The notes beneath the pieces are model-generated. The model was given only the letters and a program-made list of their open reading frames with translations, made no database searches and was not told the origin of the DNA. From Sphingobacterium corticibacterium (GTDB lineage: Bacteria > Bacteroidota > Bacteroidia > Sphingobacteriales > Sphingobacteriaceae): a stretch of DNA of 64,000 nucleotides. A program made the translations under genes and the position numbers. The DNA lies in the NCBI RefSeq assembly GCF_004208525.1, contig NZ_SGIT01000001.1, positions 1,426,001-1,490,000 of the forward strand, written 5' to 3'. Positions 52,600-60,918 of this stretch are shown here, in pieces. How positions within the stretch are numbered: the stretch's first letter is position 1; every line of letters starts with the position of its first letter.

Positions 52600-53574
52600 A
52601 TGCAAGAACGTATTTTTTCGATTGATAACGAGGCGACATTTAACGAGGTTTGTTTAGCGGTATACCATTATCAAAAGGTTAATTGTCCCGTTTACGGCAA
52701 ATACATTGATTTATTAGGCAAAACGGAAACAGCTATTGACCATTACACACAAATTCCTTTTTTACCGATAGATTTTTTTAAAACGCAACAGGTACTTGCT
52801 GAAAGACATCAAGCTGAGATTACGTTTACCAGTTCGGGTACGACCGGTATGGTTACAAGTCAGCACCATGTAGCAGAGATCTCTTGGTATGAAAAGAGCT
52901 TTCGTACGTGTTTCCAACAGTTTTACGGCAATATAGAAGATATGGCAGTACTAGCGCTTCTTCCCTCCTATTTGGAACGCTCCGGATCTTCACTCATCTA
53001 TATGGTTGACGATCTCATCGCCCGAAGCCAACAGCCATCGTCGGGTTATTTTTTATACAACCACGAAGACCTATTTAACGCGCTTCATGAACTGCAACGG
53101 AAAGGTATAAAAACACTTTTAATCGGCGTAACCTATGCACTTCTGGATTTCTGCGAACAATATCAAATTGATTTTCCAGATCTTATGGTGATGGAAACGG
53201 GCGGCATGAAAGGGAAGCGAAAAGAGATGATTCGGGAAGAGTTGCACCAAATCCTTGCAACGGGCTTCGGGGTAGAAAAGATACATTCGGAATACGGCAT
53301 GACCGAGCTACTTTCTCAAGGCTATTCCTTTGGAAACGGGATTTTCCAAACACCATCCTGGATGAAAGTTTTGATGCGCGATACCAATGACCCGCTAAGC
53401 CTTGTTGAAAACGGTAAAACAGGTGCTATCAATGTGATTGACCTCGCCAATTATTATTCTTGTGCGTTCATTGCTACCCAAGACCTCGGGAAATTACATA
53501 CCGACGGTTCCTTTGAAATCCTGGGCCGTTTTGACAATAGCGATATCCGAGGGTGTAATTTGTTGGTACAGTAA
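52600..53574 (+). CDS. LuxE/PaaK-type acyl-activating protein
   Basis: LuxE-type enzymes activate fatty acids as acyl-AMP and belong to the ANL (adenylate-forming) superfamily. The 324-residue protein shows the nucleotide-binding P-loop-like FTSSGTTGMVTSQH (about 74-87), the core ESEYGMTELLSQGYS-like stretch (HSEYGMTELLSQGYSFGNG, about 229-247) and a terminal part with LGKLHTDGSFEILGRFDNSD. It is short compared with PaaK (about 430) and fits LuxE. The natural substrate is unknown, because no luxCD-type reductase or transferase lies near. ATG 52600 is used (see the promoter at 52577). Confidence 0.88.
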   Translation: MQERIFSIDNEATFNEVCLAVYHYQKVNCPVYGKYIDLLGKTETAIDHYTQIPFLPIDFFKTQQVLAERHQAEITFTSSGTTGMVTSQHHVAEISWYEKSFRTCFQQFYGNIEDMAVLALLPSYLERSGSSLIYMVDDLIARSQQPSSGYFLYNHEDLFNALHELQRKGIKTLLIGVTYALLDFCEQYQIDFPDLMVMETGGMKGKRKEMIREELHQILATGFGVEKIHSEYGMTELLSQGYSFGNGIFQTPSWMKVLMRDTNDPLSLVENGKTGAINVIDLANYYSCAFIATQDLGKLHTDGSFEILGRFDNSDIRGCNLLVQ

Positions 53575-53580
53575 CTAAAA

Positions 53581-54438
53581 TCACTGCAAATTCGGATCAT
53601 TAAACGTATTCCCTGCTTTCATATCTCCGGTGTCGTAACCTTTTTTAAACCATTGCACACGCTGTTCAGAGGAGCCATGGGTAAACGATTCGGGATTAAC
53701 ATGACCATGTGCTTGCTCCTGCAAGTGGTCGTCTCCTACTGCCGCCGCCGCACGCATACCATCTACAATATCGTCATACGTCAGTTCGATATTCGAATGG
53801 TTTTTGACGTGATGCGCCCAAACACCAGCATAAAAATCGGCTTGCAATTCTGTCATGACCGACACCTTATTGTATTCGCGCTCACTCATTTTTGCACGCA
53901 TAGCGTTGGTCTGTTCTAATACCCCCAGTATATTTTGTATATGATGTCCTACTTCATGTGCTATAACGTAGGCTAACGCAAATTCTCCCTTTGCACCATA
54001 TTTTTTTGACAGCTCTTCATTAAAGCTTAAATCGAGATAAATCTTTTGGTCTCCCGGACAGTAAAATGGTCCAAAGGCCGATTGTCCAACACCACATCCT
54101 GCGGTCTCGACGGCACCATTATATACCGTTAGTTTGGTGACGGGGTAATCCAATCCATTGGCTATAAAAATACTTTTCCAAACATCTTCCGTACTGCCTA
54201 AAACGACATCCGCAAAATCCAGTAGCCTATCTTCTTCGGGCGTAGACTGGTATTCTCCCTGCTCAGTGGGGGCAGTTTGCTGCATCTGATTCAACAACTG
54301 CTCTGGGTCACCCCCTAATAAAAAACCAATAATCAGTACGATGACGCCACCAATTCCGCCGAGTGTCAGCTTCTGCCCACCACTCATGCCTCTTTTATCT
54401 TCGATATTACCGCTTCTACGGCCGCCTTGCCATTTCAT
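53581..54438 (-). CDS. Neutral zinc metallopeptidase, YpfJ type
   Basis: The 285-residue protein has one membrane helix near the N-terminus (about 28-45, LGGIGGVIVLIIGFLLGG), so the catalytic part would be outside the cytoplasm. The zinc-protease motif is HEVGHHIQN (HExxH, about 160-168) and the family wording includes CGVGQSAFGPFYCPGDQKIY. It matches the YpfJ/KPN_02809 neutral zinc metallopeptidase family. Substrate is unknown. Its 3' end converges on the LuxE-like gene, six bases away. Confidence 0.93.
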   Translation of the reverse strand: MKWQGGRRSGNIEDKRGMSGGQKLTLGGIGGVIVLIIGFLLGGDPEQLLNQMQQTAPTEQGEYQSTPEEDRLLDFADVVLGSTEDVWKSIFIANGLDYPVTKLTVYNGAVETAGCGVGQSAFGPFYCPGDQKIYLDLSFNEELSKKYGAKGEFALAYVIAHEVGHHIQNILGVLEQTNAMRAKMSEREYNKVSVMTELQADFYAGVWAHHVKNHSNIELTYDDIVDGMRAAAAVGDDHLQEQAHGHVNPESFTHGSSEQRVQWFKKGYDTGDMKAGNTFNDPNLQ

Positions 54439-54507
54439 AATTTTTTATCTTCTTTTTTCGAGAACAGAAGCAAAAACCTCGCCGCTTCGGATGTCTTTTT
54501 AAAATAT

Positions 54508-55356
54508 TTATTTTACCCGCTTCCCGGCTTTATTGAGAAACCAAGTCCTGGTATCTGATCCGTATACATTTACTATTCCCTCGTTAAATACAGGAAGCCC
54601 TGAACTTGTAAAGCTAGAACCGGGATCATATTGATATGGGATAACGGTCTTTCCAGATTTATCAATAAATCCCAATTTTTGATCAGGATATCGCTCGCCG
54701 TATTCCTCCTCATACCCTACTGTCATTACGGTAGCGGCCAAACCTTCGGAAAAATAACCAGCAGCATCGAATTTATAAGGAATAACAAGGTTACCAGCTC
54801 GATCGAGATATCCCCATTTGCCATTATGTTCTACCGAGGCTAAGTCCTCAGAGAAATGGGTAGTATATTTGTATTTGCAGGGTATAACAAGCTTCCCCTG
54901 TTCATCAATAAAACCATATAAATCCATACCGTCACCTCCAGTTCCCAATCCTACTCTCCGCCTGCCATCTCGGAATTTATCATCGGTATATGAATAAGTC
55001 GGTGATACGATAATCTTCCCCTGCTGGTTAATAAAACCATATTTATCGTTTACTTTTACATACAGTAATAAGTTTCCGACGTATGGATTATATGCTTCAA
55101 TCATATCATAAATAACGGGTAATATCACCTGTCCCATACTATTGACGATTCCGTATTTGTCGTTTATCATGACTTCATGTAGCCCAGATCCCTCTATAAA
55201 ATCTGACACTTGATTAAATTTCGGTTTAACAACCACGTTGCCCGATTTGTCTTTTACGCCATATTTTTCAGTATGGTCATCATAGAAAAACTCTTGGGCT
55301 GTTCCCTCAAATAATCCTAGTAGGGCTATTGCGCTTAAAATAATCTTAATTTTCAT
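54508..55356 (-). CDS. WG-repeat (KWG) protein
   Basis: The 282-residue secreted protein has a signal peptide (about 1-20, ending EGTAQ) and about seven WG repeats of the form YG(F/I/V)xxxxGxxVxPxxY, for example YGIVNSMGQVILPVIYD, YGFINQQGKIIVSPTYS and WGYLDRAGNLVIPYKFD. WG repeats form beta-propeller-like scaffolds; no enzyme domain is present. The last unit ends WFLNKAGKRVK. It lies alone and is divergent from the PhnA gene. Confidence 0.93.
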   Translation of the reverse strand: MKIKIILSAIALLGLFEGTAQEFFYDDHTEKYGVKDKSGNVVVKPKFNQVSDFIEGSGLHEVMINDKYGIVNSMGQVILPVIYDMIEAYNPYVGNLLLYVKVNDKYGFINQQGKIIVSPTYSYTDDKFRDGRRRVGLGTGGDGMDLYGFIDEQGKLVIPCKYKYTTHFSEDLASVEHNGKWGYLDRAGNLVIPYKFDAAGYFSEGLAATVMTVGYEEEYGERYPDQKLGFIDKSGKTVIPYQYDPGSSFTSSGLPVFNEGIVNVYGSDTRTWFLNKAGKRVK

Positions 55357-55432
55357 AATAATTGTGTTTTATTAAACAAATTCGTTGTCTGGTATTTGAT
55401 CTTGATAAAACTACCAAAAAAAAAATTCATAA

Positions 55433-55454
55433 AAATACCCTATAGTGGGTATTT
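55433..55454. promoter_or_regulatory. AAATACCC dyad between divergent genes
   Basis: AAATACCC-tatagt-GGGTATTT is a perfect inverted repeat with eight-base arms, in the 172-bp gap between the WG-repeat gene and phnA. It could be an operator for either gene or a very small hairpin. Which protein would bind is not known. Confidence 0.5.
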
Positions 55455-55502
55455 CTGTCCGCTGAATCTTATCTACTAAACAAAAGCTTCCTTATTTTTT
55501 CG

Positions 55503-55510
55503 TATTTTTG
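55503..55510 (+). promoter_or_regulatory. -7 promoter box for phnA
   Basis: TATTTTTG fits TAnnTTTG and ends 18 bases before ATG 55529. The in-frame TTG at 55508 lies in the box and is not a start. Confidence 0.6.
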
Positions 55511-55528
55511 CAGCTCAACCCGATTATC

Positions 55529-56107
55529 ATGTCTTTAGAACAACAGCTAATAGCGAGAAGTAACAATACGTGCGAATTATGTAATAGCACAGCAACATTA
55601 ACGATATATAGCGTACCGCCAACCGAACAGCAAACAGCAGATAACGTTATCTATATTTGTAATACTTGTTTAGATCAAATTGAGAAGAGAGAGCAATTGG
55701 ACGCAGAACATTGGAAAGTACTTTCTGAAACGATGTGGTCCGAATACCCAGCTGTACAAGTAGTAGCGTGGCGCATGCTGAGTAGGTTACGACATGAAGG
55801 TTGGGCGTCCGATAATCTGGACATTTTGTACCTCGATGATGAAAATCTGGAATGGGCAAAAAAAACGGGCGACCACGAACAAGAAGGAACCGTACAGTTT
55901 CATGTAGATAGTAACGGTACCCGCCTCTACGAGGGAGATACCGTTGTACTTGTTAAAACACTGGACGTGAAAGGATCTTCTCTTTCGGCGAAGTTGGGAA
56001 CTGTCGTTAAAAACATTCGTTTAGTACCTGACAACCCCGAGCAAATCGAAGGTAAAATAGAAGGGCAAACGATTGTTATCTTAACCAAATACCTCCGTAA
56101 AGGATAA
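55529..56107 (+). CDS. PhnA-domain protein with zinc ribbon
   Basis: PhnA-type proteins are small zinc-ribbon proteins of unclear biochemistry, once linked to phosphonates. The 192-residue product has a Cys pair in CELCNS (about 15-20) and another in CNTCLDQ (about 45-51) for the ribbon, a helical middle and the PhnA domain at the C-terminus (RLYEGDTVVLVKTLDVKGSS, about 132-151, then VKNIRLVPDNPEQIEGKIEG). The start is ATG 55529 (MSLEQQLIARSNN). Confidence 0.92.
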   Translation: MSLEQQLIARSNNTCELCNSTATLTIYSVPPTEQQTADNVIYICNTCLDQIEKREQLDAEHWKVLSETMWSEYPAVQVVAWRMLSRLRHEGWASDNLDILYLDDENLEWAKKTGDHEQEGTVQFHVDSNGTRLYEGDTVVLVKTLDVKGSSLSAKLGTVVKNIRLVPDNPEQIEGKIEGQTIVILTKYLRKG

Positions 56108-56128
56108 CAATCTTCTTACGCCAGCATA

Positions 56129-56350
56129 TCAATCGATCAGCGTATCGATTTCTGTAGCTACCGAATCCTGCATTTCATGAACCATTTCATCCGGTTCGTT
56201 AAGATTATAGCGGGATCTATCCATCTCGCTCACCGGCCCGGGAGAAACGGTATCTGTATCCACATCAGCAGAGCTGCCATTCCCGCCTGAACAGGAGGAA
56301 AACATGGCCAGTGCCAGGAATATAATGCTGTATTTTATAGTCTTGATCAT
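56129..56350 (-). CDS. Small lipoprotein, stress-region type 1
   Basis: The 73-residue product from ATG 56350 has a lipoprotein signal (MIKTIKYSIIFLALAMFSSC, with the Cys right after the LAMFSS stretch) and a short acidic mature part (SADVDTDTVSPGPVSEMDRS). It would be anchored in a membrane facing the periplasm. No domain is recognised. The acidic, Ser/Thr-rich tail is like that of the lipoprotein at 57313-57516. It is 50 bases after the SDR gene's stop and in the same direction. Confidence 0.72.
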   Translation of the reverse strand: MIKTIKYSIIFLALAMFSSCSGGNGSSADVDTDTVSPGPVSEMDRSRYNLNEPDEMVHEMQDSVATEIDTLID

Positions 56351-56400
56351 AGTCATTCTTTTTATTTTCAAATTAAAACGTTATTGATGAAGTTAGAAAT

Positions 56401-57291
56401 TTAAATCGTTGCTCTTCCCCCAGTTGCGGGGATAGTCGCTCCCGAAACATAAGACGCCGCATCGGATGCCAAGAATATGTATACCGGTGCTATTTCCGCT
56501 GGTTGTCCTGGCCGCCCCATAGGGGTATCCTGTCCAAAATTCTCATGATCGGGAATCGTGCTGGGAATTAAGGGGGTCCACACCGGTCCGGGAGCCACAG
56601 CATTCACCCGTATCCCAGACCCATCCTGTAAAAACATTTGGGCCAAGCTCGACGTAAAATTTTGAATAGCCCCTTTCGTCGCGGCGTAAGGCAGCAAACT
56701 AGGATTGGGATTATACGCATTCACCGATGTTGTATTAATAATCGACGAGCCGGGAGGCATATGTTTTTTTGCATATTTCACAAAATAGAACATGGCACTC
56801 ATATTGACCTGAAAGGTTTTATTCCATTCTTCTTCAGAAATATCCTCCACACCATTATAACTCATTTGATAAGCTGCATTATTAACCAATATGTCGATTT
56901 TACCGAATTTCGCGACTGTCTCGTCAACGATTCGTTTACACAACAATTCATTCCTTATATTTCCTTTAAATAGCAATGCGGTACGTCCCGATCGTCTTAC
57001 CCAATCACGCGTATCAAATGCGTCTTCATCCTCGATATCATCTTTATAAGAAATAACGACATCTGCTCCCTCACGCGCCATTGCTATAGCAACCGCTTTA
57101 CCAATTCCAGAATCCCCACCGGTTATTATCGCTACTTTTCCTATTAATGTATCACATCCTATATAACTCTCTTCCCCGTGATCAGGCCGCGGCTGCATAG
57201 CCGAAGTTACGCCCGGCGGATGTTGGTCTTGTTTGGGAAAAGGTGGTTTAGGATATAAATCCTTTGGATTACCTTTTTTATATGTGTTCAT
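56401..57291 (-). CDS. Short-chain dehydrogenase/reductase, YghA/GSP39 type
   Basis: The 296-residue NAD(P)-dependent oxidoreductase begins with the marker leader of the YghA/general-stress-protein group (KGNPKDLYPKPPFPKQDQHP). Then follow TGGDSGIGKAVAIAMAREGA (nucleotide loop), VNNAAYQMSYNGVEDI, the active Ser in INTTSVNAYNPN and YAATKGAIQNFT (YxxxK). The C-terminal part RPGQPAEIAPVYIFLASDAA is typical. Proteins of this group are induced by general stress in several bacteria. Substrate is unknown. Confidence 0.93.
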   Translation of the reverse strand: MNTYKKGNPKDLYPKPPFPKQDQHPPGVTSAMQPRPDHGEESYIGCDTLIGKVAIITGGDSGIGKAVAIAMAREGADVVISYKDDIEDEDAFDTRDWVRRSGRTALLFKGNIRNELLCKRIVDETVAKFGKIDILVNNAAYQMSYNGVEDISEEEWNKTFQVNMSAMFYFVKYAKKHMPPGSSIINTTSVNAYNPNPSLLPYAATKGAIQNFTSSLAQMFLQDGSGIRVNAVAPGPVWTPLIPSTIPDHENFGQDTPMGRPGQPAEIAPVYIFLASDAASYVSGATIPATGGRATI

Positions 57292-57312
57292 ATGCTATTC
57301 GTTTAAACATTC

Positions 57313-57516
57313 CTAATCTAGTGGAGGTGTGGGCATCATCTGTTGAACGGTATCCAAACTATCTCGTTCCAGCGAATCAATAGGCACAATACCTTCGTTT
57401 AATGGCATATCTTGCTCTATTGGTGTATCCTGGATATTTTCCCGCTGGTTGCCACTGCAAGCATATAATAAGCCGGCCGCTACAAATAACTGTGTATAAA
57501 AAATAAGCTGTTTCAT
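57313..57516 (-). CDS. Small lipoprotein, stress-region type 2
   Basis: A 67-residue lipoprotein from ATG 57516 begins MKQLIFYTQLFVAAGLLYAC, with the lipid-modified Cys at residue 20. The mature part is acidic and rich in Asp, Glu and Pro (IDSLERDSLDTVQQM). The longer frame opening at 57807 would run through another gene's antisense and is not used. It is 21 bases before the SDR gene and in the same direction, so the two probably share a transcript. Confidence 0.72.
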   Translation of the reverse strand: MKQLIFYTQLFVAAGLLYACSGNQRENIQDTPIEQDMPLNEGIVPIDSLERDSLDTVQQMMPTPPLD

Positions 57517-57577
57517 GAGAATTTGTTTAATTTTTAGTTCTACATTGTATCTCTGTGTGGTGTTTTCTACAAAGAAA

Positions 57578-57763
57578 TTAGTAGAAAAACACAAAATAAA
57601 CGATGGCGAGGATGATGACGGCAATAACGATTGTCCATTGAATGGTTCGAGCCGCGGGCTTATCATCAGGTTCCTCTTTTGCAACTTCTGGCACCTCTTT
57701 CCGTGGCACGCCGTGCATGGATTCATCCATTTCCATTTCATTTTGATCTCTGTTGTCTTCCAT
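57578..57763 (-). CDS. 61-residue single-pass membrane protein
   Basis: A charged N-terminal part (MEDNRDQNEMEMDESMHGVP, then a KEEPDDKPAARTIQ stretch) leads to one C-terminal helix (WTIVIAVIILAIVYFVFFY) of about 19 residues. The layout is that of a tail-anchored small membrane protein, like the 43-residue one at 12140. No family is recognised. It lies 61 bases upstream of the lipoprotein gene in the same direction. Confidence 0.72.
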   Translation of the reverse strand: MEDNRDQNEMEMDESMHGVPRKEVPEVAKEEPDDKPAARTIQWTIVIAVIILAIVYFVFFY

Positions 57764-57977
57764 AAGATTGTTTTTGTTCGTTGATATAAAAACAAACAGT
57801 TCGACATTTAGGTTTGAAAACCACAGGATAACAAGTATTTATACGCTTTATAAATACATTTAGATGTCCATAACACGTATTTTTATCTAGCCAAACCGTA
57901 TAAAAGCCCAAAACATATTCAGATTTACAGCGGTTCACTCTAAAAGATCTCAACGACAAGTATAAAATAAAATTGTT

Positions 57978-58226
57978 ATGACAAAAAATCACGGAAAGTC
58001 TATTAAAGACGATAAGAAGTATGAGGCATTACGGGATGAAGGAATGAGTAAAGAAAAAGCGGCACGTATTGCCAATACACCAAACGCGAGTAAAAAAGGT
58101 GGCAAAGCAAATCCTCTGGATGACCGTACAAAAGAAGAATTACTGCAAGAAGCAAAAAAAATTGGTATTTCAGGTCGTCATAAGATGAACAAGTCTGCAC
58201 TCGTTGATGCCATTCGAAACCATTGA
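57978..58226 (+). CDS. Rho N-terminal-domain (SAP-like) small protein
   Basis: The 82-residue basic protein has a Lys-rich N-terminus (MTKNHGKSIKDDKKYEALRD) with AARIANTPNASKKGG, and a C-terminal Rho-N/SAP-type helix pair (DRTKEELLQEAKKIGISGRH, about 48-67, then MNKSALVDAIRNH). Such proteins probably bind nucleic acid or act with plasmid-stress genes; the exact role is unknown. It is nine bases before the topoisomerase IB gene and almost surely cotranscribed. Confidence 0.85.
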   Translation: MTKNHGKSIKDDKKYEALRDEGMSKEKAARIANTPNASKKGGKANPLDDRTKEELLQEAKKIGISGRHKMNKSALVDAIRNH

Positions 58227-58235
58227 CAGATTACA

Positions 58236-59273
58236 ATGGATACAAAACAGGAGACGTTATTGGAGGAATTAGCAGAATCGGGTCTTCGCTATTCTTCCTC
58301 TCAAGAAAAAGGATATAGTCGAAAGGCTAAAGGAGACTCTTTTATATATTTAGACAAACAAGGTCGTCCGATTAAAAATAAGCAGATATTATCCCGTATC
58401 CGTTCCTTGGTATTGCCTCCTGCTTGGCGGGAGGTTTGGATTTGTGCATCTCCAAATGGGCATTTACAAGCAACCGGACTCGACCTTAACAACCGCAAGC
58501 AATACAAATACCACCCCAAGTGGATGGCTTTACGCAGTGAAAAAAAATTTTCGGACCTATTTATATTCGGCAATAAACTTCCCCTTTTGAAAAAACGGGT
58601 ATCAAAAGATTTACGAAAAAAGAAATTATCGTGTGATAAGGTGTGTGCGCTGGCTATAGCCATTATGGATAAAACATCTTTCCGCACCGGAAATAAATAT
58701 TATGAAAAAAACTATGGTTCTTATGGATTGACAACTTTACGTAACAAGCATATTCAACAAATCTCTGCGAACAAAATATTCTTTAAATTTGTCGGCAAAA
58801 AAGGTGTTGCACAACAATGCTATTTACGGGAAAAAGGGTTAGTTAAGGCTTTGGCGAAAGTCAAAGATATCCCCGGACAAGTACTTTTTCAATATTATGA
58901 CGAGGAAGGTAATATAAGGCCTCTCGACTCCGGCACAATCAACGAATACCTTAAGGAGGCTATGTTAGCAGAAGTTAGTTGTAAAACGTTTCGGACTTGG
59001 AATGGCTGCCTGTTAGCATTGTCTTATATGGTTACATTGCCTCTCCCTCTCCATGCTACCGAACGGAAAAAGAACACTATTCATATCATTGATCATGTTG
59101 CGCAGGAATTGGGCAATACGAGAACGGTCACCCGTAATTATTATATCCATCCAAAAATACTTGCTGCTTACGAAGATTCATCCTTAGATAAGTGGATAAC
59201 TACGCTTCAGCGGAAACCCCAGGTCGATGAAAAAACGGTACTAAACCGATTAATGAAATTGCTAAGGGAATAA
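58236..59273 (+). CDS. DNA topoisomerase IB, poxvirus type
   Basis: Type IB topoisomerases relax DNA through a 3'-phosphotyrosine intermediate. The 345-residue protein has the bacterial/viral layout: an N-terminal domain (about 1-100; GRPIKNKQILSRIRSLVLPP) and the catalytic domain with Arg in RTGNKYYEKNYGSYGLTTLR, the Lys loop near KFVGKKG, Arg in CKTFRTWNGCLLAL, and Tyr303 in NTRTVTRNYYIHP. The catalytic set thus appears complete. Start ATG 58236. It is followed at once by a hairpin terminator. Cotranscription with the Rho-N gene is likely. Confidence 0.94.
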   Translation: MDTKQETLLEELAESGLRYSSSQEKGYSRKAKGDSFIYLDKQGRPIKNKQILSRIRSLVLPPAWREVWICASPNGHLQATGLDLNNRKQYKYHPKWMALRSEKKFSDLFIFGNKLPLLKKRVSKDLRKKKLSCDKVCALAIAIMDKTSFRTGNKYYEKNYGSYGLTTLRNKHIQQISANKIFFKFVGKKGVAQQCYLREKGLVKALAKVKDIPGQVLFQYYDEEGNIRPLDSGTINEYLKEAMLAEVSCKTFRTWNGCLLALSYMVTLPLPLHATERKKNTIHIIDHVAQELGNTRTVTRNYYIHPKILAAYEDSSLDKWITTLQRKPQVDEKTVLNRLMKLLRE

Positions 59274-59300
59274 AAAAGCCAGTAGAAACTGGCTTTTTTA
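59272..59300. terminator. Bidirectional terminator after topoisomerase IB
   Basis: AAAAAAGCCAGT and ACTGGCTTTTTT form a perfect stem with an AGAA loop, with A- and T-runs on both flanks, so it can end both convergent transcripts. Confidence 0.88.
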
Positions 59301-59308
59301 TAAAAATT

Positions 59309-59830
59309 TTAAGCGGTTTCACCGACATTCGCCTCGGACATTGCTATTTCCGTCAACAATTCATCGGTCTCTTTTTCTTCCGCTAACGTTTGTCCCAGCA
59401 ACTCTTTTACTTCATCGTGTCCCATCAATTTTGCGTAGGTAACAATACAGCCGTAGCTAGCGATTTCATAATGTTCTACTTTTTGTGCAGCGGCGATCAA
59501 TGCGGCGTCTACCACTTCGGGACTATCTTCAAACTCTTCGATAATCTCCTCCGCTTCTTTTAAAAGACCCTCCATGGCTTTGCATTTTTTTCCTCGACCG
59601 CTGAGTCCCAGATTTGAAAAAGCAGACTTTAGACGTTCAATATGGCTTTCCGTCTGTCCGTAATGTTCTTCAAAGGCTTTCTTAAGTGTAGGGCTTTCAG
59701 CAGCATTTGCTAATTTCTTCAATCCTTTTAATAATTGACGTTCTGCACCCAGAATGTCCCGCATTTCATCAACTAAAAGTTCGTGTAGGTGTGCATTTGG
59801 CATGTTGCCGTTTTCTTTTGTCTGTGCCAT
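59309..59830 (-). CDS. Ferritin-like DUF892 protein (YciE/YciF family)
   Basis: The 173-residue protein is a four-helix ferritin-like fold (LHELLVDEMRDILGAERQLL, AFEEHYGQTESHIERLKSAF, ALIAAAQKVEHYEIASYGCI, EVKELLGQTLAEEKETDELL) with conserved Glu and His pairs that could hold a di-metal site. YciE/YciF proteins are induced in stress and stationary phase; enzyme activity is not established. It starts near 59830 and faces the topoisomerase gene over the terminator at 59272. Confidence 0.93.
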   Translation of the reverse strand: MAQTKENGNMPNAHLHELLVDEMRDILGAERQLLKGLKKLANAAESPTLKKAFEEHYGQTESHIERLKSAFSNLGLSGRGKKCKAMEGLLKEAEEIIEEFEDSPEVVDAALIAAAQKVEHYEIASYGCIVTYAKLMGHDEVKELLGQTLAEEKETDELLTEIAMSEANVGETA

Positions 59831-59984
59831 AACGTTTATCGTTTATTTGTCAATATAACAGCTCATAAACGCGATAGTTCCGTGTTTTTTTATTTCCCGT
59901 AGAATTCCCGGCTAAAACCGTAAAAAGGTTAGAACCAACCGTATAAACGCTTAATTCCATTATTTTTTGATAATGTAGCTATAC

Positions 59985-60022
59985 AAAAAGAGGCTGTCCC
60001 TTTTGAGAGACAGCCTCTTTTT
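59985..60022. terminator. Strong hairpin terminator after the CsbD gene
   Basis: AAAAAGAGGCTGTC and GACAGCCTCTTTTT form a long perfect stem 46 bases after the CsbD stop. It can work for the minus strand and the plus strand. In 59831-59984 I see nothing else. Confidence 0.88.
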
Positions 60023-60067
60023 CATCCAACGTACTGTTAGTTTTGCAATTAAAAACAGGATGGTATA

Positions 60068-60256
60068 TTAATCCAAATTATTTAACCAATCCTCTACTTC
60101 CTCTTTTGTCTTGCCTGTTTTTTTCTGCAATTTTCCTAACAATTCGTCTTCTTTACCTTCTGCATATAACAAATCGTCGTCTGTTAAATCGGCATATTGC
60201 TGTTTAACTTTTCCTTTTACTTCGTTCCAACGACCTTTCCATGTTAATTTATTCAT
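60068..60256 (-). CDS. CsbD-family stress protein
   Basis: CsbD proteins are very small, highly charged and made under general stress in several bacteria; the molecular role is unknown. The 62-residue product starts [20 protein letters not shown] and contains the family text [20 protein letters not shown] with a C-terminal helix [16 protein letters not shown]. The length is exactly that of the family. A GGAGGAAAC ribosome site precedes the ATG. Confidence 0.95.
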   Translation of the reverse strand: MNKLTWKGRWNEVKGKVKQQYADLTDDDLLYAEGKEDELLGKLQKKTGKTKEEVEDWLNNLD

Positions 60257-60381
60257 TGTTTCCTCCTTTTAAATTTATTGTCTATTTATAGAACCAACAT
60301 ATCTTGTTTTTGTTCTGGAATTTTAAAAAAATGACCTTTTTAATTTTACCCCTTTACCAATTTTCGTTATACGTTATCTAT

Positions 60382-60915
60382 CTAACTTTTAGATGTTACA
60401 CGAGGAAGCCAAGTAATCAAATCCCGAAACAGGCTGTTACAGGTTTGGATGAGTATAGCGCTCGGATCTCCCGAAAACTTCTTTTTATAGATTCTTTTTT
60501 CCCGCTGATAGCGAAATGCATAATAAACAGTTCCTATTTCTCTTTTTTGTTTTGGATTGTTTGTTTTAAAAGCCAAGCCTGTTATACTAATAAACACATC
60601 GGCATTAGTGATGGAAGTTCTTGTTAATCCATCTAACATGCGCAAGGTTATCACGGCCGATTCGGCACAATATTTTTCGATTTTATTTTTTGGAACAGCA
60701 AGTAATTGTGTTTTGCATTGATCATCATAACAGACCAGCGAACCCAAAAAATAATCGCCGCTGTGAAACTCCAATGACCATAGTGAACTTAAATATCCTG
60801 CAGTCATACTTTCCGCACACAAGAGTTTAAGACCATGGGCTTGCAGAAATTCTCCGCACGCCGCCAGCGCTTCGTCGTCTATTTGCATAACCGGCTTTGC
60901 TATTATATCCACCAT
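60382..60915 (-). CDS. CinA C-terminal-domain protein (PncC-like)
   Basis: Proteins made only of the CinA C-terminal domain often deamidate nicotinamide mononucleotide (PncC). The 177-residue protein has the fold, with AESMTAGYLSSLW where active members read AESCTGG, YFLGSLVCYDDQCKTQLLAV and ISITGLAFKTNNP. The changed motif (S-M-T-A-G) makes full activity uncertain. It starts three bases after the response-regulator gene's stop, so both are coupled. Confidence 0.88.
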   Translation of the reverse strand: MVDIIAKPVMQIDDEALAACGEFLQAHGLKLLCAESMTAGYLSSLWSLEFHSGDYFLGSLVCYDDQCKTQLLAVPKNKIEKYCAESAVITLRMLDGLTRTSITNADVFISITGLAFKTNNPKQKREIGTVYYAFRYQREKRIYKKKFSGDPSAILIQTCNSLFRDLITWLPRVTSKS

Positions 60916-60918
60916 AAA

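Noticed and set aside
57517..57807. 164-residue reading of the lipoprotein gene
   Set aside because: The upstream part overlaps the 61-residue membrane protein gene in another frame, while a perfect lipoprotein signal starts at 57516.
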